The notes beneath the pieces were generated by a model. The model did not search any database. It saw nothing but the letters and a program-made list of their open reading frames with translations, and was not told the DNA's origin. Positions 7,491-15,278 of a stretch of DNA of 40,367 nt are shown here, one piece after another (the stretch's first letter is position 1; each line of letters opens with the position of its first letter). Source of the DNA: Paraburkholderia sp. C35 (lineage in GTDB: Bacteria; Pseudomonadota; Gammaproteobacteria; Burkholderiales; Burkholderiaceae); the NCBI RefSeq assembly GCF_003121405.1, contig NZ_QBUY01000082.1, positions 1 through 40,367 on the forward strand, in the 5' to 3' direction. The position numbers and the translations under genes are program-made.

Positions 7491-8150
7491 ATGCAAGACA
7501 TCATCGACGGTTTTCTGAAGTTTCAACGCGACGTTTTTCCGGCGCGCAAGGAGTTGTTTCGCAAGCTGGCGACCAGCCAGACACCGCGCACGCTATTCAT
7601 CTCGTGCTCGGATAGCCGGATGGTGCCGGAACTCGTGACGCAGCGCGAACCGGGCGACCTGTTCGTGATCCGCAACGCCGGCAATATCGTGCCGTCGTTC
7701 GGCCCCGAACCGGGCGGCGTGTCGGCCACGGTCGAATATGCGGTGGCTGCGCTGGGCGTCACGGATGTCGTGATCTGCGGCCATTCCGCCTGCGGCGCGA
7801 GGACGGCCGTCGCGACTGGCAAGTGTCTCGATCACATGCCCGCTGTCGCCAACTGGCTGCGTTACGCGGATTCCGCGAAGCTGGTCAACGAGTCGCGCGA
7901 GCATGCCGGCGAGCGCGAGCGGATCGACTCGATGGTGCGCGAAAACGTGATCGCGCAACTCAACAACCTCAAGACCCATCCTTCCGTCGCGCTGGCGCTC
8001 GCACAGGGCCGCCTGAATCTGCATGGCTGGGTCTACGATATTGAATCCGGTTCCATCGATGCGCTCGACAGCAGCACGCGCCAGTTTGTTTCGCTGGCCG
8101 CGCATCCCGATGTCAACGCGACGCAGGACACACGCGTCGCAGCTTCCTGA
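7491..8150 (+). CDS. cynT: Beta-class carbonic anhydrase of the cyanate operon
   Basis: A 219-residue cytoplasmic zinc enzyme, the same length as E. coli CynT. Zinc ligands are Cys39 (ISCSDSR), His98 and Cys101 (CGHSACGA), with the Asp41/Arg43 dyad present. The long stretches LVTQREPGDLFVIRNAGNIV and HMPAVANWLRYADSA are typical of CynT. It supplies bicarbonate, the co-substrate of cyanase, and stops CO2 loss during cyanate decomposition. The start at 7491 follows GGAG (7481-7484) by 6 nt, better than an ATG four codons upstream. First gene of cynTS, divergent from cynR. Confidence 0.95.
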   Translation: MQDIIDGFLKFQRDVFPARKELFRKLATSQTPRTLFISCSDSRMVPELVTQREPGDLFVIRNAGNIVPSFGPEPGGVSATVEYAVAALGVTDVVICGHSACGARTAVATGKCLDHMPAVANWLRYADSAKLVNESREHAGERERIDSMVRENVIAQLNNLKTHPSVALALAQGRLNLHGWVYDIESGSIDALDSSTRQFVSLAAHPDVNATQDTRVAAS

Positions 8151-8199
8151 ATTTTCCCTCGCCGTTCCTCTCAGCTTTACTCTTTCAAGGAGTCACATC

Positions 8200-8670
8200 A
8201 TGACCCAATCGCAAGTCAGCCAGAACGCCCGCATCGCCCTGATGGAAACCATCATCGACGCCAAGACGCGCAAGAACCTCACGTTCGAAGCCATCAACGA
8301 AGGCACGGGCCTGAGCATTGCCTACACGACGGCTGCTCTGCTCGGCCAGCACGCGCTGCCCGAAAAGGCCGCGAAACTGGTCGCCGAACGCCTCGGCCTC
8401 GACGATGACGCCGTGCGTCTGCTGCAGACCATTCCCGTGCGCGGCAGCATTCCGGGCGGCGTGCCGACCGATCCGACCATCTATCGCTTCTACGAAATGG
8501 TGCAGGTGTACGGCTCGACGCTGAAGGCGCTGGTTCACGAGCAGTTCGGCGACGGCATCATCAGCGCGATCAACTTCAAGCTCGACATCAAGAAGGTGCA
8601 GGATCCCGACGGCGGCGAGCGCGCCGTGATCACACTCGACGGCAAGTATCTGCCGACCAAGCCGTTCTGA
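8200..8670 (+). CDS. cynS: Cyanate hydratase (cyanase)
   Basis: A 156-residue enzyme converting cyanate plus bicarbonate to ammonia and CO2, active as a decamer. The catalytic triad Arg96, Glu99 and Ser122 falls at exactly the E. coli positions (YRFYEM; GIISAINFKLDI). The N-terminal helical domain and C-terminal dimer domain are complete. A strong ribosome site (AAGGAG) precedes the ATG at 8200. It lies 49 bp behind cynT in one operon. No cynX transporter follows; the next gene is on the other strand. Confidence 0.97.
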   Translation: MTQSQVSQNARIALMETIIDAKTRKNLTFEAINEGTGLSIAYTTAALLGQHALPEKAAKLVAERLGLDDDAVRLLQTIPVRGSIPGGVPTDPTIYRFYEMVQVYGSTLKALVHEQFGDGIISAINFKLDIKKVQDPDGGERAVITLDGKYLPTKPF

Positions 8671-8712
8671 TCGTCATGGCCTGAGCACCGTAGCAGATTT
8701 CGTATAAGGAGA

Positions 8713-8740
8713 GTCACGCCGGCGACGCTCAAGGCGTGAC
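8713..8740. other. Stem-loop at the cynS/EAL convergent end
   Basis: GTCACGCC (8713-8720) pairs with GGCGTGAC (8733-8740) over a 12-nt loop. It spans the stop codon of the EAL gene and follows cynS. There is no T-run, so termination is only a guess. Confidence 0.35.
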
Positions 8741-10324
8741 GTGTGTTCTCGTCGTCAGCGGTTGGGTGTTCGTCTCGGCGAACAGTTGCGAGACGGGCAC
8801 GGGCCGCTGGTAGAAATAGCCCTGACCATACGGAATGCCAAGGCTGCGCAGCGCGTCGTGCTGCGCCTGTGTTTCAACGCCTTCGGCCACCACTTCCATC
8901 CCGTAGTGCTTCGACACGGCGGCGATCGCGCGGATCAGTTCGGCGCCGCCGCGGTCGACCTGCCGCACGAACTGGCCGTCGATTTTCACGTAATCGAATG
9001 GATAACGGCCGAGCAGATCGAGGTTGCTGTGCTGCGTGCCGAAATCGTCGATGGCGAACTGGACGCCTTGCGCTTTCAGCGTCTCGAAGATCGCTTCGAT
9101 GCGTGGATGCTTGTCGAGCAAAAAGCGCTCGGTGACTTCGAGCACGAGTGTGATGCCGTCGGGCAGTGTGTCATTGACGGCCAGCACATCCGCGACAAAA
9201 CCCTTGCGTTCCAGATCCATCGGCGCGACGTTCACAGCTACGCGCAACGGGCGGGTACTCGTCTTTTGCGCGATGTCGGCCGTCGCGCGTTGCAGCGCGA
9301 AGCGGGTGACGCGTGCCAGCAGGCTGCTGCTTTCCACTTCCGTCATGAACGCGGTGGGACTGACGTTGCCCCATTTCGGATGCGTCCAGCGTATCAACGC
9401 GTCAACGCCTGCCACACGGCGTGTGTCGATCTCGACCACGGGTTGATACGCGATATGCAATTGCCCTTGCCTGAGCGCGCGGCGCACAGCGGACAGCAGC
9501 TGGCGGCGCGGCGCGAACATGATCAGGTAAGCGGCCGCGATCCACAGATTGACGATGATGGCGGCCGCGGTGCCGAGCAGGCCGTATTTCCAGTGCGTTT
9601 GCGTGACGAACTCGGGCGCGGCGACGACGATGACGGAGAACGTCCAGCGCGGCGACGCCGCACGCGTGCCGCGCAAGCTGGCTGCGCTTTGAGCGGAAAT
9701 CAGCTCGCCGCGTGCATTCAACGCGCGCGCATTCGACACGACGAGCACTACCTGGCCCGCTTCGTAGCGCACGCCATGCGCGAGCGTATCGGCGAGGTAA
9801 GCCGATTCGACGATGTACAACAGGCCGGCGCTGCGTTGCGTCGGCATGTACAGAGGCATCACGGGCGATTGCGGCTGCCAGGGCGTACCGCCTGTCAGAT
9901 CGAGCGTGATACCGGAAGGCGCGGGCGTCAGATAGTCGGAGAGAGGAATGTCGATCGAGCCAAGCGCCGACGAACAGTACAGGCGCCGGTTGGCCACGAG
10001 GTTGACGCTGCGCACGTAGAGCACGTACGTATTCAGTTCCGAGAGCCGATGTTCGACCTGCGTGCACGCCTGTCCGGGCAACACGGCCAGTTCGTCGTGC
10101 TGGCTGGACACGACGCTGTCGAGAATGCGGTCGATCGATGCCACCATGTCTTTCGCAATCAGACTTTCGCGTTCCCGAATGGTGGCCTGGTCTTCATGCC
10201 GTGCCCACAGCGCAGACACGACCAGCACGCACGCGCCGCATATCAGCGCGACAACGAGTGCGAACATCGGAGTGAAGCCGCGGGTCACGACAGCGGCATG
10301 GCGGAAAGTTTGGAACGTGCTCAC
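8729..10324 (-). CDS. CSS-motif EAL-domain protein (c-di-GMP phosphodiesterase type)
   Basis: A protein of about 531 residues. TM1 (about 19-42) and TM2 (about 247-270) enclose a periplasmic domain with Cys-Ser-Ser at 117-119 (LYCSSALGS) and a second Cys at 87, the redox pair of CSS-motif phosphodiesterases. The cytoplasmic EAL domain keeps NVAP, EVTER, IDDFGT, YVKIDGQFV and VAEGVET. The namesake motif reads DAL (VDALIRW, Asp308) instead of EAL. The GTG start at 10324 is preferred (GGA about 7 nt upstream); an in-frame TTG at 10450 would add 42 unusual residues. In PdeC-type relatives the free thiol form is proteolysed and regulated by DsbA/DsbB. Activity is plausible but the Glu-to-Asp change may weaken metal binding. 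Stands alone. Confidence 0.88.
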   Translation of the reverse strand: MSTFQTFRHAAVVTRGFTPMFALVVALICGACVLVVSALWARHEDQATIRERESLIAKDMVASIDRILDSVVSSQHDELAVLPGQACTQVEHRLSELNTYVLYVRSVNLVANRRLYCSSALGSIDIPLSDYLTPAPSGITLDLTGGTPWQPQSPVMPLYMPTQRSAGLLYIVESAYLADTLAHGVRYEAGQVVLVVSNARALNARGELISAQSAASLRGTRAASPRWTFSVIVVAAPEFVTQTHWKYGLLGTAAAIIVNLWIAAAYLIMFAPRRQLLSAVRRALRQGQLHIAYQPVVEIDTRRVAGVDALIRWTHPKWGNVSPTAFMTEVESSSLLARVTRFALQRATADIAQKTSTRPLRVAVNVAPMDLERKGFVADVLAVNDTLPDGITLVLEVTERFLLDKHPRIEAIFETLKAQGVQFAIDDFGTQHSNLDLLGRYPFDYVKIDGQFVRQVDRGGAELIRAIAAVSKHYGMEVVAEGVETQAQHDALRSLGIPYGQGYFYQRPVPVSQLFAETNTQPLTTRTHVTP

Positions 10325-11016
10325 ATCGTGGTCCGATGGTGATGCCGGTCGCAGGAACGATGCTGGAATCGTCGGATAAATATAGCATGCGACGCCCGTC
10401 TGGACGGCACCGATGATGCATGCATACGGAAACGCCCGTTCGAATCGCAATCCTGATTAATTTGCGTATCAGAGTTGTGCCGAATGCGCTTTGTTAATTG
10501 CATTTCGACGGAATTGAGAAATGCGTAAAGAAGGGAGACGTCCGCATTTCCGGCAATAAAGGCGAGGAAATAAGAGCATGCAAAATGAATTGCCGTTTGA
10601 TAAATTCGTTTTGAATTGGTATGACCCATTGGGCATAGAGCATATGTTCGAGAAATATTTTGTAATGAGCGTTGACACGCTGACGTTTGCCCAACTAATC
10701 TACCGCTCATCGTAAGCTGACAGTCATTCAAAACGGGTGCATCAAATCATTATTATGCCCGCGGTCGGCTGGTCGAGTCTTTACACGCGCGGCATTGCCG
10801 CGTGTCCGGTATTGATGTCGTAATTTTTTCTCAAGCTCTCGTTTTAAAAGTGTAAATATCGGCGAATTGGGCCGAGGCCCGTTTTCGTCTGTTTATTGCA
10901 AAACTTTCATTCGCATTTAAGCGCGTGAGGGAGACCTTTTTGCGCGATTTTTCTAATTAAAAGAAAAACGCATAACCACACCTTTCCAGAGCTGCTTTAT
11001 CCGATAAGGACGAATC
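10325..11016. other. AT-rich intergenic stretch
   Basis: About 690 bp between the EAL gene and the aminopeptidase, divergent promoters, clearly lower in GC than the genes on both sides from 10450 on. It holds an imperfect hairpin at 10783-10805 (ACACG...CGTGT with inner CGGC/GCCG) and an AT-rich dyad near 10949-10970. Apart from the 45-codon candidate at 10578 I see no convincing gene. Confidence 0.6.
10578..10715 (+). CDS. Candidate 45-residue micro-protein
   Basis: An ATG-started frame of 45 codons in the AT-rich gap, beginning MQNELPFDKFVLNWYDPL and ending QLIYRSS. GAGGA (10564-10568) lies 9 nt upstream, a good ribosome site. The peptide is acidic and aromatic-rich with no signal or membrane segment. 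Its base composition is unlike neighbouring genes, so it could be fortuitous. It resembles nothing I recognise. Confidence 0.3.
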   Translation: MQNELPFDKFVLNWYDPLGIEHMFEKYFVMSVDTLTFAQLIYRSS

Positions 11017-13182
11017 ATGCGAGCATGTTTTCGGTTAAAGGCGGAGTGCCTGCTGGTGGCTGCGACGCTGGTGTTGAGTGCATGTGGTGGCGGAGACGAT
11101 GCAGGACTGACGTCGAGCAAATCGGCGCAGGTGGGCGCGACGGCGCCGGCGTCGCAACCGGCGCTGTCGGCGCCGCCTGTTGCCGATGCGTCGATCAACA
11201 AGACGGTGCCTCCCGTCGAGTTGCCCGACACCGTGAAGCCGATCAACTACAAACTGTGGTTCCGGCCCAATCCGGATCTGAACGCCTTCGACGGCCGCGC
11301 TGACGTCGAGATCCAGGTGACGAAGAACATCAACCAGATTGTGATTGCCGGGCATCGCATCAAGTTCGTCAATGGCAAGACGACGCTGCAACCGGGCAAC
11401 ATTCAACTGATCGCGACACCGCAGGACGATGGCGACTTCTATCAGCTGCGGCCCGTGAGCGGCCAGATCCATCCCGGCAACTATTCGCTGCATATGGAGT
11501 GGTCGGGCATCATCAACTTCAAGACCTACGACGATCCCGCCACCAAGACGGGCGGCAGTTGCGGCGACGATCCGTATCCGGGCTGCTCGGCTGCGGAAGG
11601 CATTTTCCGCGTCGATCTGAAAGGCACCGACGGCACCACCAGCGGCGCGATTCTCACGCAAGGCGAAACCAATCTGGCGCGCCAGTGGTTCCCCGGCTGG
11701 GACGAGCCTGCGTTCCGCATGACCTATGAGGTGTCGGCGGAAGTGCCGCAGAGCTGGCGGGTCGTGTCGAATGCCGCCGAGAAGCCTGCCGTCAACGTGG
11801 CTAGCGGCTACAAGCGCGTGTCGTTCGACAAGACCCCGCCGATGCCGCAATACCTGCTGTTCTTCGGCGGCGGCATGTTCGATACGCTGGAAGACGATTT
11901 CACCAGCCCGTTGAAGGACGGCAAGAATCTGCATCTGCGGATCTTCACGCCGCCCGGCATGCGTGACTGGGCCGTGCCCGCGATGCAGCAGACCAAGCAG
12001 GCGCTCGATTACTACTATCGCTACACGGGCATCCCGTTGCCGCTGACGAAGTTCGACACGATCGCCGCGAACGATGCGTTCAAGGACCAGAAGGACCTGA
12101 ACTTCGGTGGCATGGAGAACTGGGGCGCCATTCTCGAATTCGCCGACGACATCCTGCCGCCGCCCGGCACGACGATGTCCGACTACGGCGTGACCGTGCT
12201 CACGCACGAAGCCGCGCACCAGTGGTTCGGCGATCTCGTCACGCTCGACTGGTGGGACGACGTGTGGATGAACGAATCGTTCGCGACGTACTTCGAGAAC
12301 AAGACGAAGATCCTGTTTTTCCCGGACCGCTTCAACTGGGTCGATGAAGTGAAGACCAAGTACGCGGTGATGTCGCGCGATCTGCGCAACACGTCGTTCC
12401 CGGTGCAGCCGAACTTCAACGACTGGGCTTCGAACGATTTCGTGTTGAGCGCGAGTCCGTTCACGTACGACAAGGGCGGCATCGTGCTGAAGATGCTGGA
12501 GAACTATCTCGGCGATGCCGTGATGCGCCGTGGCCTGCAATCGTATCTGGCCGATTATTCGCTCGGCAATTCGACGCCGAAGCGTCTGTGGGACGAGCTG
12601 GCGAAAGTCAGCGGCGAGCCGATGGTGGCGATCGGCGACAGCTTCGTGCGGCAAACGGGTGTGCCGCTGGTATCGCTCGATACGCAGTGCGATCTGACCA
12701 GCAACCAGACGGTCGTCACGCTCAAGCAGTCGCCGTATCCGAACCAGAACCTGTATCCGGGCATTCAATGGACTGTGCCGTTGACGCTCGCTTATGGCGA
12801 AGGGCTGTCGCGCCGCAAGACCGTCGCGCTGAAGGACACGCAGATGCAGGTGCGCGTGAACGGCTGCACGGCTGTCGTCGCGGATCCGAGCGGGCTGGAC
12901 TACTACGTGACGAACTATGGCGACAACGCGTGGAGCCAGTTGCTCGCGCAGAGCAGCGCACTGACCGATCCCGTGCTGCTGACCAACCTGCAGATGGAAG
13001 CGAAGATGCTGGTGAATTCGGGTCTGGCGAATCCGTCGCGCGCGACCACGATCGGCTCGATCACGCCGCCTGTGACGGCGATGGCGCGCCGTCAGCTGCT
13101 GGTCGCGCCGCAACAGGTGCAGCCGGAGCGCCCGGTGTTGCGCTATCAGGGCAAGCTGAAGGCGCGTAACAAGGCCGAGTAA
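11017..13182 (+). CDS. M1-family zinc aminopeptidase, predicted lipoprotein
   Basis: A 721-residue metallopeptidase. The N-terminus is a lipoprotein signal with lipobox LVLSAC followed by GGG, so the enzyme is probably membrane-anchored in the periplasm or exported. The M1 catalytic site is complete: His397-Glu398-x-x-His401 (HEAAHQWFGDLV) with third ligand Glu420 (WMNESFATYFE). The exopeptidase motif usually written GAMEN is GGMENWG (364-370). The C-terminal region after residue about 560 is short and lacks the long helical domain of the largest M1 enzymes. Four or more Cys in the N-terminal part (GGSCGDDPYPGCSA) could form a disulphide, fitting an extracytoplasmic site. Substrate unknown. 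A strong terminator follows. Confidence 0.92.
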   Translation: MRACFRLKAECLLVAATLVLSACGGGDDAGLTSSKSAQVGATAPASQPALSAPPVADASINKTVPPVELPDTVKPINYKLWFRPNPDLNAFDGRADVEIQVTKNINQIVIAGHRIKFVNGKTTLQPGNIQLIATPQDDGDFYQLRPVSGQIHPGNYSLHMEWSGIINFKTYDDPATKTGGSCGDDPYPGCSAAEGIFRVDLKGTDGTTSGAILTQGETNLARQWFPGWDEPAFRMTYEVSAEVPQSWRVVSNAAEKPAVNVASGYKRVSFDKTPPMPQYLLFFGGGMFDTLEDDFTSPLKDGKNLHLRIFTPPGMRDWAVPAMQQTKQALDYYYRYTGIPLPLTKFDTIAANDAFKDQKDLNFGGMENWGAILEFADDILPPPGTTMSDYGVTVLTHEAAHQWFGDLVTLDWWDDVWMNESFATYFENKTKILFFPDRFNWVDEVKTKYAVMSRDLRNTSFPVQPNFNDWASNDFVLSASPFTYDKGGIVLKMLENYLGDAVMRRGLQSYLADYSLGNSTPKRLWDELAKVSGEPMVAIGDSFVRQTGVPLVSLDTQCDLTSNQTVVTLKQSPYPNQNLYPGIQWTVPLTLAYGEGLSRRKTVALKDTQMQVRVNGCTAVVADPSGLDYYVTNYGDNAWSQLLAQSSALTDPVLLTNLQMEAKMLVNSGLANPSRATTIGSITPPVTAMARRQLLVAPQQVQPERPVLRYQGKLKARNKAE

Positions 13183-13202
13183 CGTGCCTGTGTCGTGAAG
13201 GA

Positions 13203-13245
13203 TCGCGCGCCCGTCTGCTTCATGTGGACGGGCGCGCGATTTTTT
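13203..13245. terminator. Bidirectional intrinsic terminator
   Basis: A perfect 13-bp stem (13203-13215 with 13227-13239) rich in GC is followed by TTTTTT (13240-13245). It ends the aminopeptidase transcript and overlaps the end of the convergent LysR gene. Confidence 0.9.
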
Positions 13246-14192
13246 CAGGCGATCGACCTGCGTGCTGCGCGCAGTTCATCAGGCGCCAGATAGAACGTCG
13301 TATTGTCGGCGAGTTTGTCGATCATGAAATCGATGAACGTCCTCACGCGTCGCGGCTGCTCGGTGCGCGAGCGATAGTAGACGTAGACCGATTCGCGCTG
13401 CGTCATGTGCTGCATGAGCAGCGGAACCAGCCGTCCACTGCGGATGTGCGACACCGCCGAAAAACTGCCGAGTTGCCCGATAGCCAGACCCGCGAGCACG
13501 GCGTCGGTCTCCGCGTCGATGTCGTTCGCGCAGAGTGTCGCGGGCACGTCGCGATAGACGATTTCATTACCGATCAGAAACTCCCACGGTGCCAGCTTGC
13601 CGGTGTTCGCGCGACGGTATCCCGTGCAGCGATGCGCATCGAGATCGTCGACGCTCGACGGCGTGCCGTGTCGTTCGAGATAGGCCGGCGACGCACACAC
13701 GATCAGCTGAATAGGCAGCAACCGCCGCGCAATCGTGCCGCCCGCAGGCGGTGAGCCGCCGCGAAAACCGACGTCGGCGCGATCGCTGACGAGATCGGTG
13801 AAATGGTCGTCGAAGCGCACGTCCAGTTGGACGTCAGGGTAGAGCGCGGCGAATTCCAGCACGGACTGCCACAGCACCGCGCGGCCGAGCGCCATGGGCG
13901 CGCTCACGCGCAACGGGCCCGCGACTTCGTCTTTGGCGCGGCGAGCGTCGTCGATAGCCGACGACAGCGTCGCGAGCGCCGGTTCGACGCTTTGCAGCAG
14001 CCGCTCGCCTTCCTCCGTCAGGCTCAGCTTGCGGGTGGTGCGGTGAAAGAGCCGCACGCCCAGCGACTTTTCAAGCTGCATCACCGCGTGGCTGGCCGCC
14101 TGCGGCGAGATGCCCTGATCCACGGCTGCCTTGCGCAGATTGCCGAGCGTGGCGGCGCGCACGAAGATCGAAATGGCGCGGACCTCGTTCAT
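13245..14192 (-). CDS. LysR-family transcriptional regulator
   Basis: A 315-residue LysR regulator. The DNA-binding domain (1-60) includes NLRKAAVDQGISPQAASHAVMQLE, and a substrate-binding-like effector domain follows (residues 90-300). It is of the subgroup that often controls a divergent oxidoreductase gene. Here it faces an SDR gene 118 bp away with a long inverted repeat in between, so it probably regulates that gene and itself. Effector unknown. Confidence 0.9.
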   Translation of the reverse strand: MNEVRAISIFVRAATLGNLRKAAVDQGISPQAASHAVMQLEKSLGVRLFHRTTRKLSLTEEGERLLQSVEPALATLSSAIDDARRAKDEVAGPLRVSAPMALGRAVLWQSVLEFAALYPDVQLDVRFDDHFTDLVSDRADVGFRGGSPPAGGTIARRLLPIQLIVCASPAYLERHGTPSSVDDLDAHRCTGYRRANTGKLAPWEFLIGNEIVYRDVPATLCANDIDAETDAVLAGLAIGQLGSFSAVSHIRSGRLVPLLMQHMTQRESVYVYYRSRTEQPRRVRTFIDFMIDKLADNTTFYLAPDELRAARRSIA

Positions 14193-14201
14193 CGCCTGTC
14201 T

Positions 14202-14263
14202 CCGATTCGCAAATAAAAGTTGATTATCAGTCTAGCAATTGATGGCTAGTTTATGCGAATCGG
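14202..14263. promoter_or_regulatory. Inverted repeat in LysR/SDR divergent promoter
   Basis: CCGATTCGCA (14202-14211) and TGCGAATCGG (14254-14263) are perfect inverted copies 42 bp apart. An inner CTAGC/GCTAG pair lies at 14232-14236 and 14245-14249. The region is the only gap between the divergent LysR and SDR genes, so these are likely regulator contact sites. LysR tetramers are known to contact two separated sites. Confidence 0.55.
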
Positions 14264-14310
14264 GCGGCCTATTCTTCGTTACACCTTCACCACGAACGTA
14301 GGAGCAGCAA

Positions 14311-15168
14311 ATGAGCAACGCCACCCAACAACAGTTCAAGCGCGTCTGGTTCATCACGGGCGCTTCGCGCGGTCTGGGCGCGCTGATCGCCCAGGCGGCA
14401 CTCGCCGACGGCAACGCCGTGGTCGCTGCGGGCCGCAATGCCGCCGCGATCGTCGAGCGTCTCGGCGAATCGCCGGCCTTGCTGCCCGTCGCACTCGACG
14501 TGACGAACGAAGCGCAGGCGAAAGCCGCCGTCGAGGCTGCCATCGAAAAGTTCGGCCGCAGCGACGTGCTGATCAACAACGCCGGTTTCGGCCTGCTCGC
14601 TGCCGTCGAGGAATCGAGCGACGCGGACGTGCGCCGCATGTACGACACCAACGTTTTTGGTCTGCTGAATGTGACGCGCGCCGTGCTGCCCGTGATGCGC
14701 AAGCAGCGCTCGGGGCACGTGATCAACATGTCGTCGATTGGCGGGTATCGCTCGGGTCCGGGCTTTGGCGTGTACTGCTCGACCAAGTTCGCCGTCGAAG
14801 GCATCACGGAAGCGTTGCACGCCGAACTGGCTCCGCTTGGCATTCACGCAACGGTGGTCGAGCCGGGCTATTTCCGCACGGATTTTCTCGACGCGACGTC
14901 GCTGGTGGTCGGCAAGGAGATCATCGACGATTACGACGAGACGTCGGGCAATGTGCGCCGCTTCGCGGTCGGCATGAATCACAACCAGCCGGGCAACCCT
15001 GACAAGCTGGCGGCGGCGATGGTCACGCTGGTCGATGCGCAAACGCCGCCGCTGCGCCTGCCGCTCGGCACGGATACGCTGAAGGCGATCGGCGATAAGA
15101 ACGCCTTCGTGACGGCGGAAACGGAAACGTGGAAGGCACTGTCGGCATCGACTGATTTTGCTGAGTGA
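14311..15168 (+). CDS. Short-chain dehydrogenase/reductase
   Basis: A 285-residue classical SDR. The NAD(P)-binding motif TGASRGLG (residues 16-23), the structural NNAG (about 90-93), catalytic Ser in NMSSIGGYRS, and the YxxxK pair in VYCSTKFAVEG are all present. An extended C-terminal part is typical of SDRs acting on larger or unknown carbonyl substrates. The Arg after the first Gly-rich motif and AGRN after the second strand suggest NADP preference, but this is weak. It is divergent from the LysR gene. Substrate unknown. Confidence 0.93.
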   Translation: MSNATQQQFKRVWFITGASRGLGALIAQAALADGNAVVAAGRNAAAIVERLGESPALLPVALDVTNEAQAKAAVEAAIEKFGRSDVLINNAGFGLLAAVEESSDADVRRMYDTNVFGLLNVTRAVLPVMRKQRSGHVINMSSIGGYRSGPGFGVYCSTKFAVEGITEALHAELAPLGIHATVVEPGYFRTDFLDATSLVVGKEIIDDYDETSGNVRRFAVGMNHNQPGNPDKLAAAMVTLVDAQTPPLRLPLGTDTLKAIGDKNAFVTAETETWKALSASTDFAE

Positions 15169-15217
15169 GTCGTGATCGATAGCGTGTGAGAACGCGCGAA
15201 AGCGTGAAGATGAAAAG

Positions 15218-15252
15218 CAACGGCGCCGCTGCGAGAGCAGGCGGCGCCGTTG
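15218..15252. terminator. Stem-loop between convergent genes
   Basis: A perfect 12-bp stem (15218-15229 with 15241-15252) built on CAACGGCGCCGC, loop of 11 nt, followed by TCTTATAT. It sits between the SDR gene and the convergent repeat-protein gene. The T-tract is weak, so efficiency is uncertain. Confidence 0.6.
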
Positions 15253-15278
15253 TCTTATATGCAGGCCGAAGAAGCGCG

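Noticed and set aside
10325..10450. N-terminal extension of the EAL protein from a TTG
   Set aside because: No ribosome site, unusual composition, and a GTG with a ribosome site lies directly before the normal cytoplasmic head of TM1.
11035..13113. A 692-codon minus-strand frame opposite the aminopeptidase
   Set aside because: Same kind of antisense shadow; the plus-strand gene has clear zinc-peptidase motifs.
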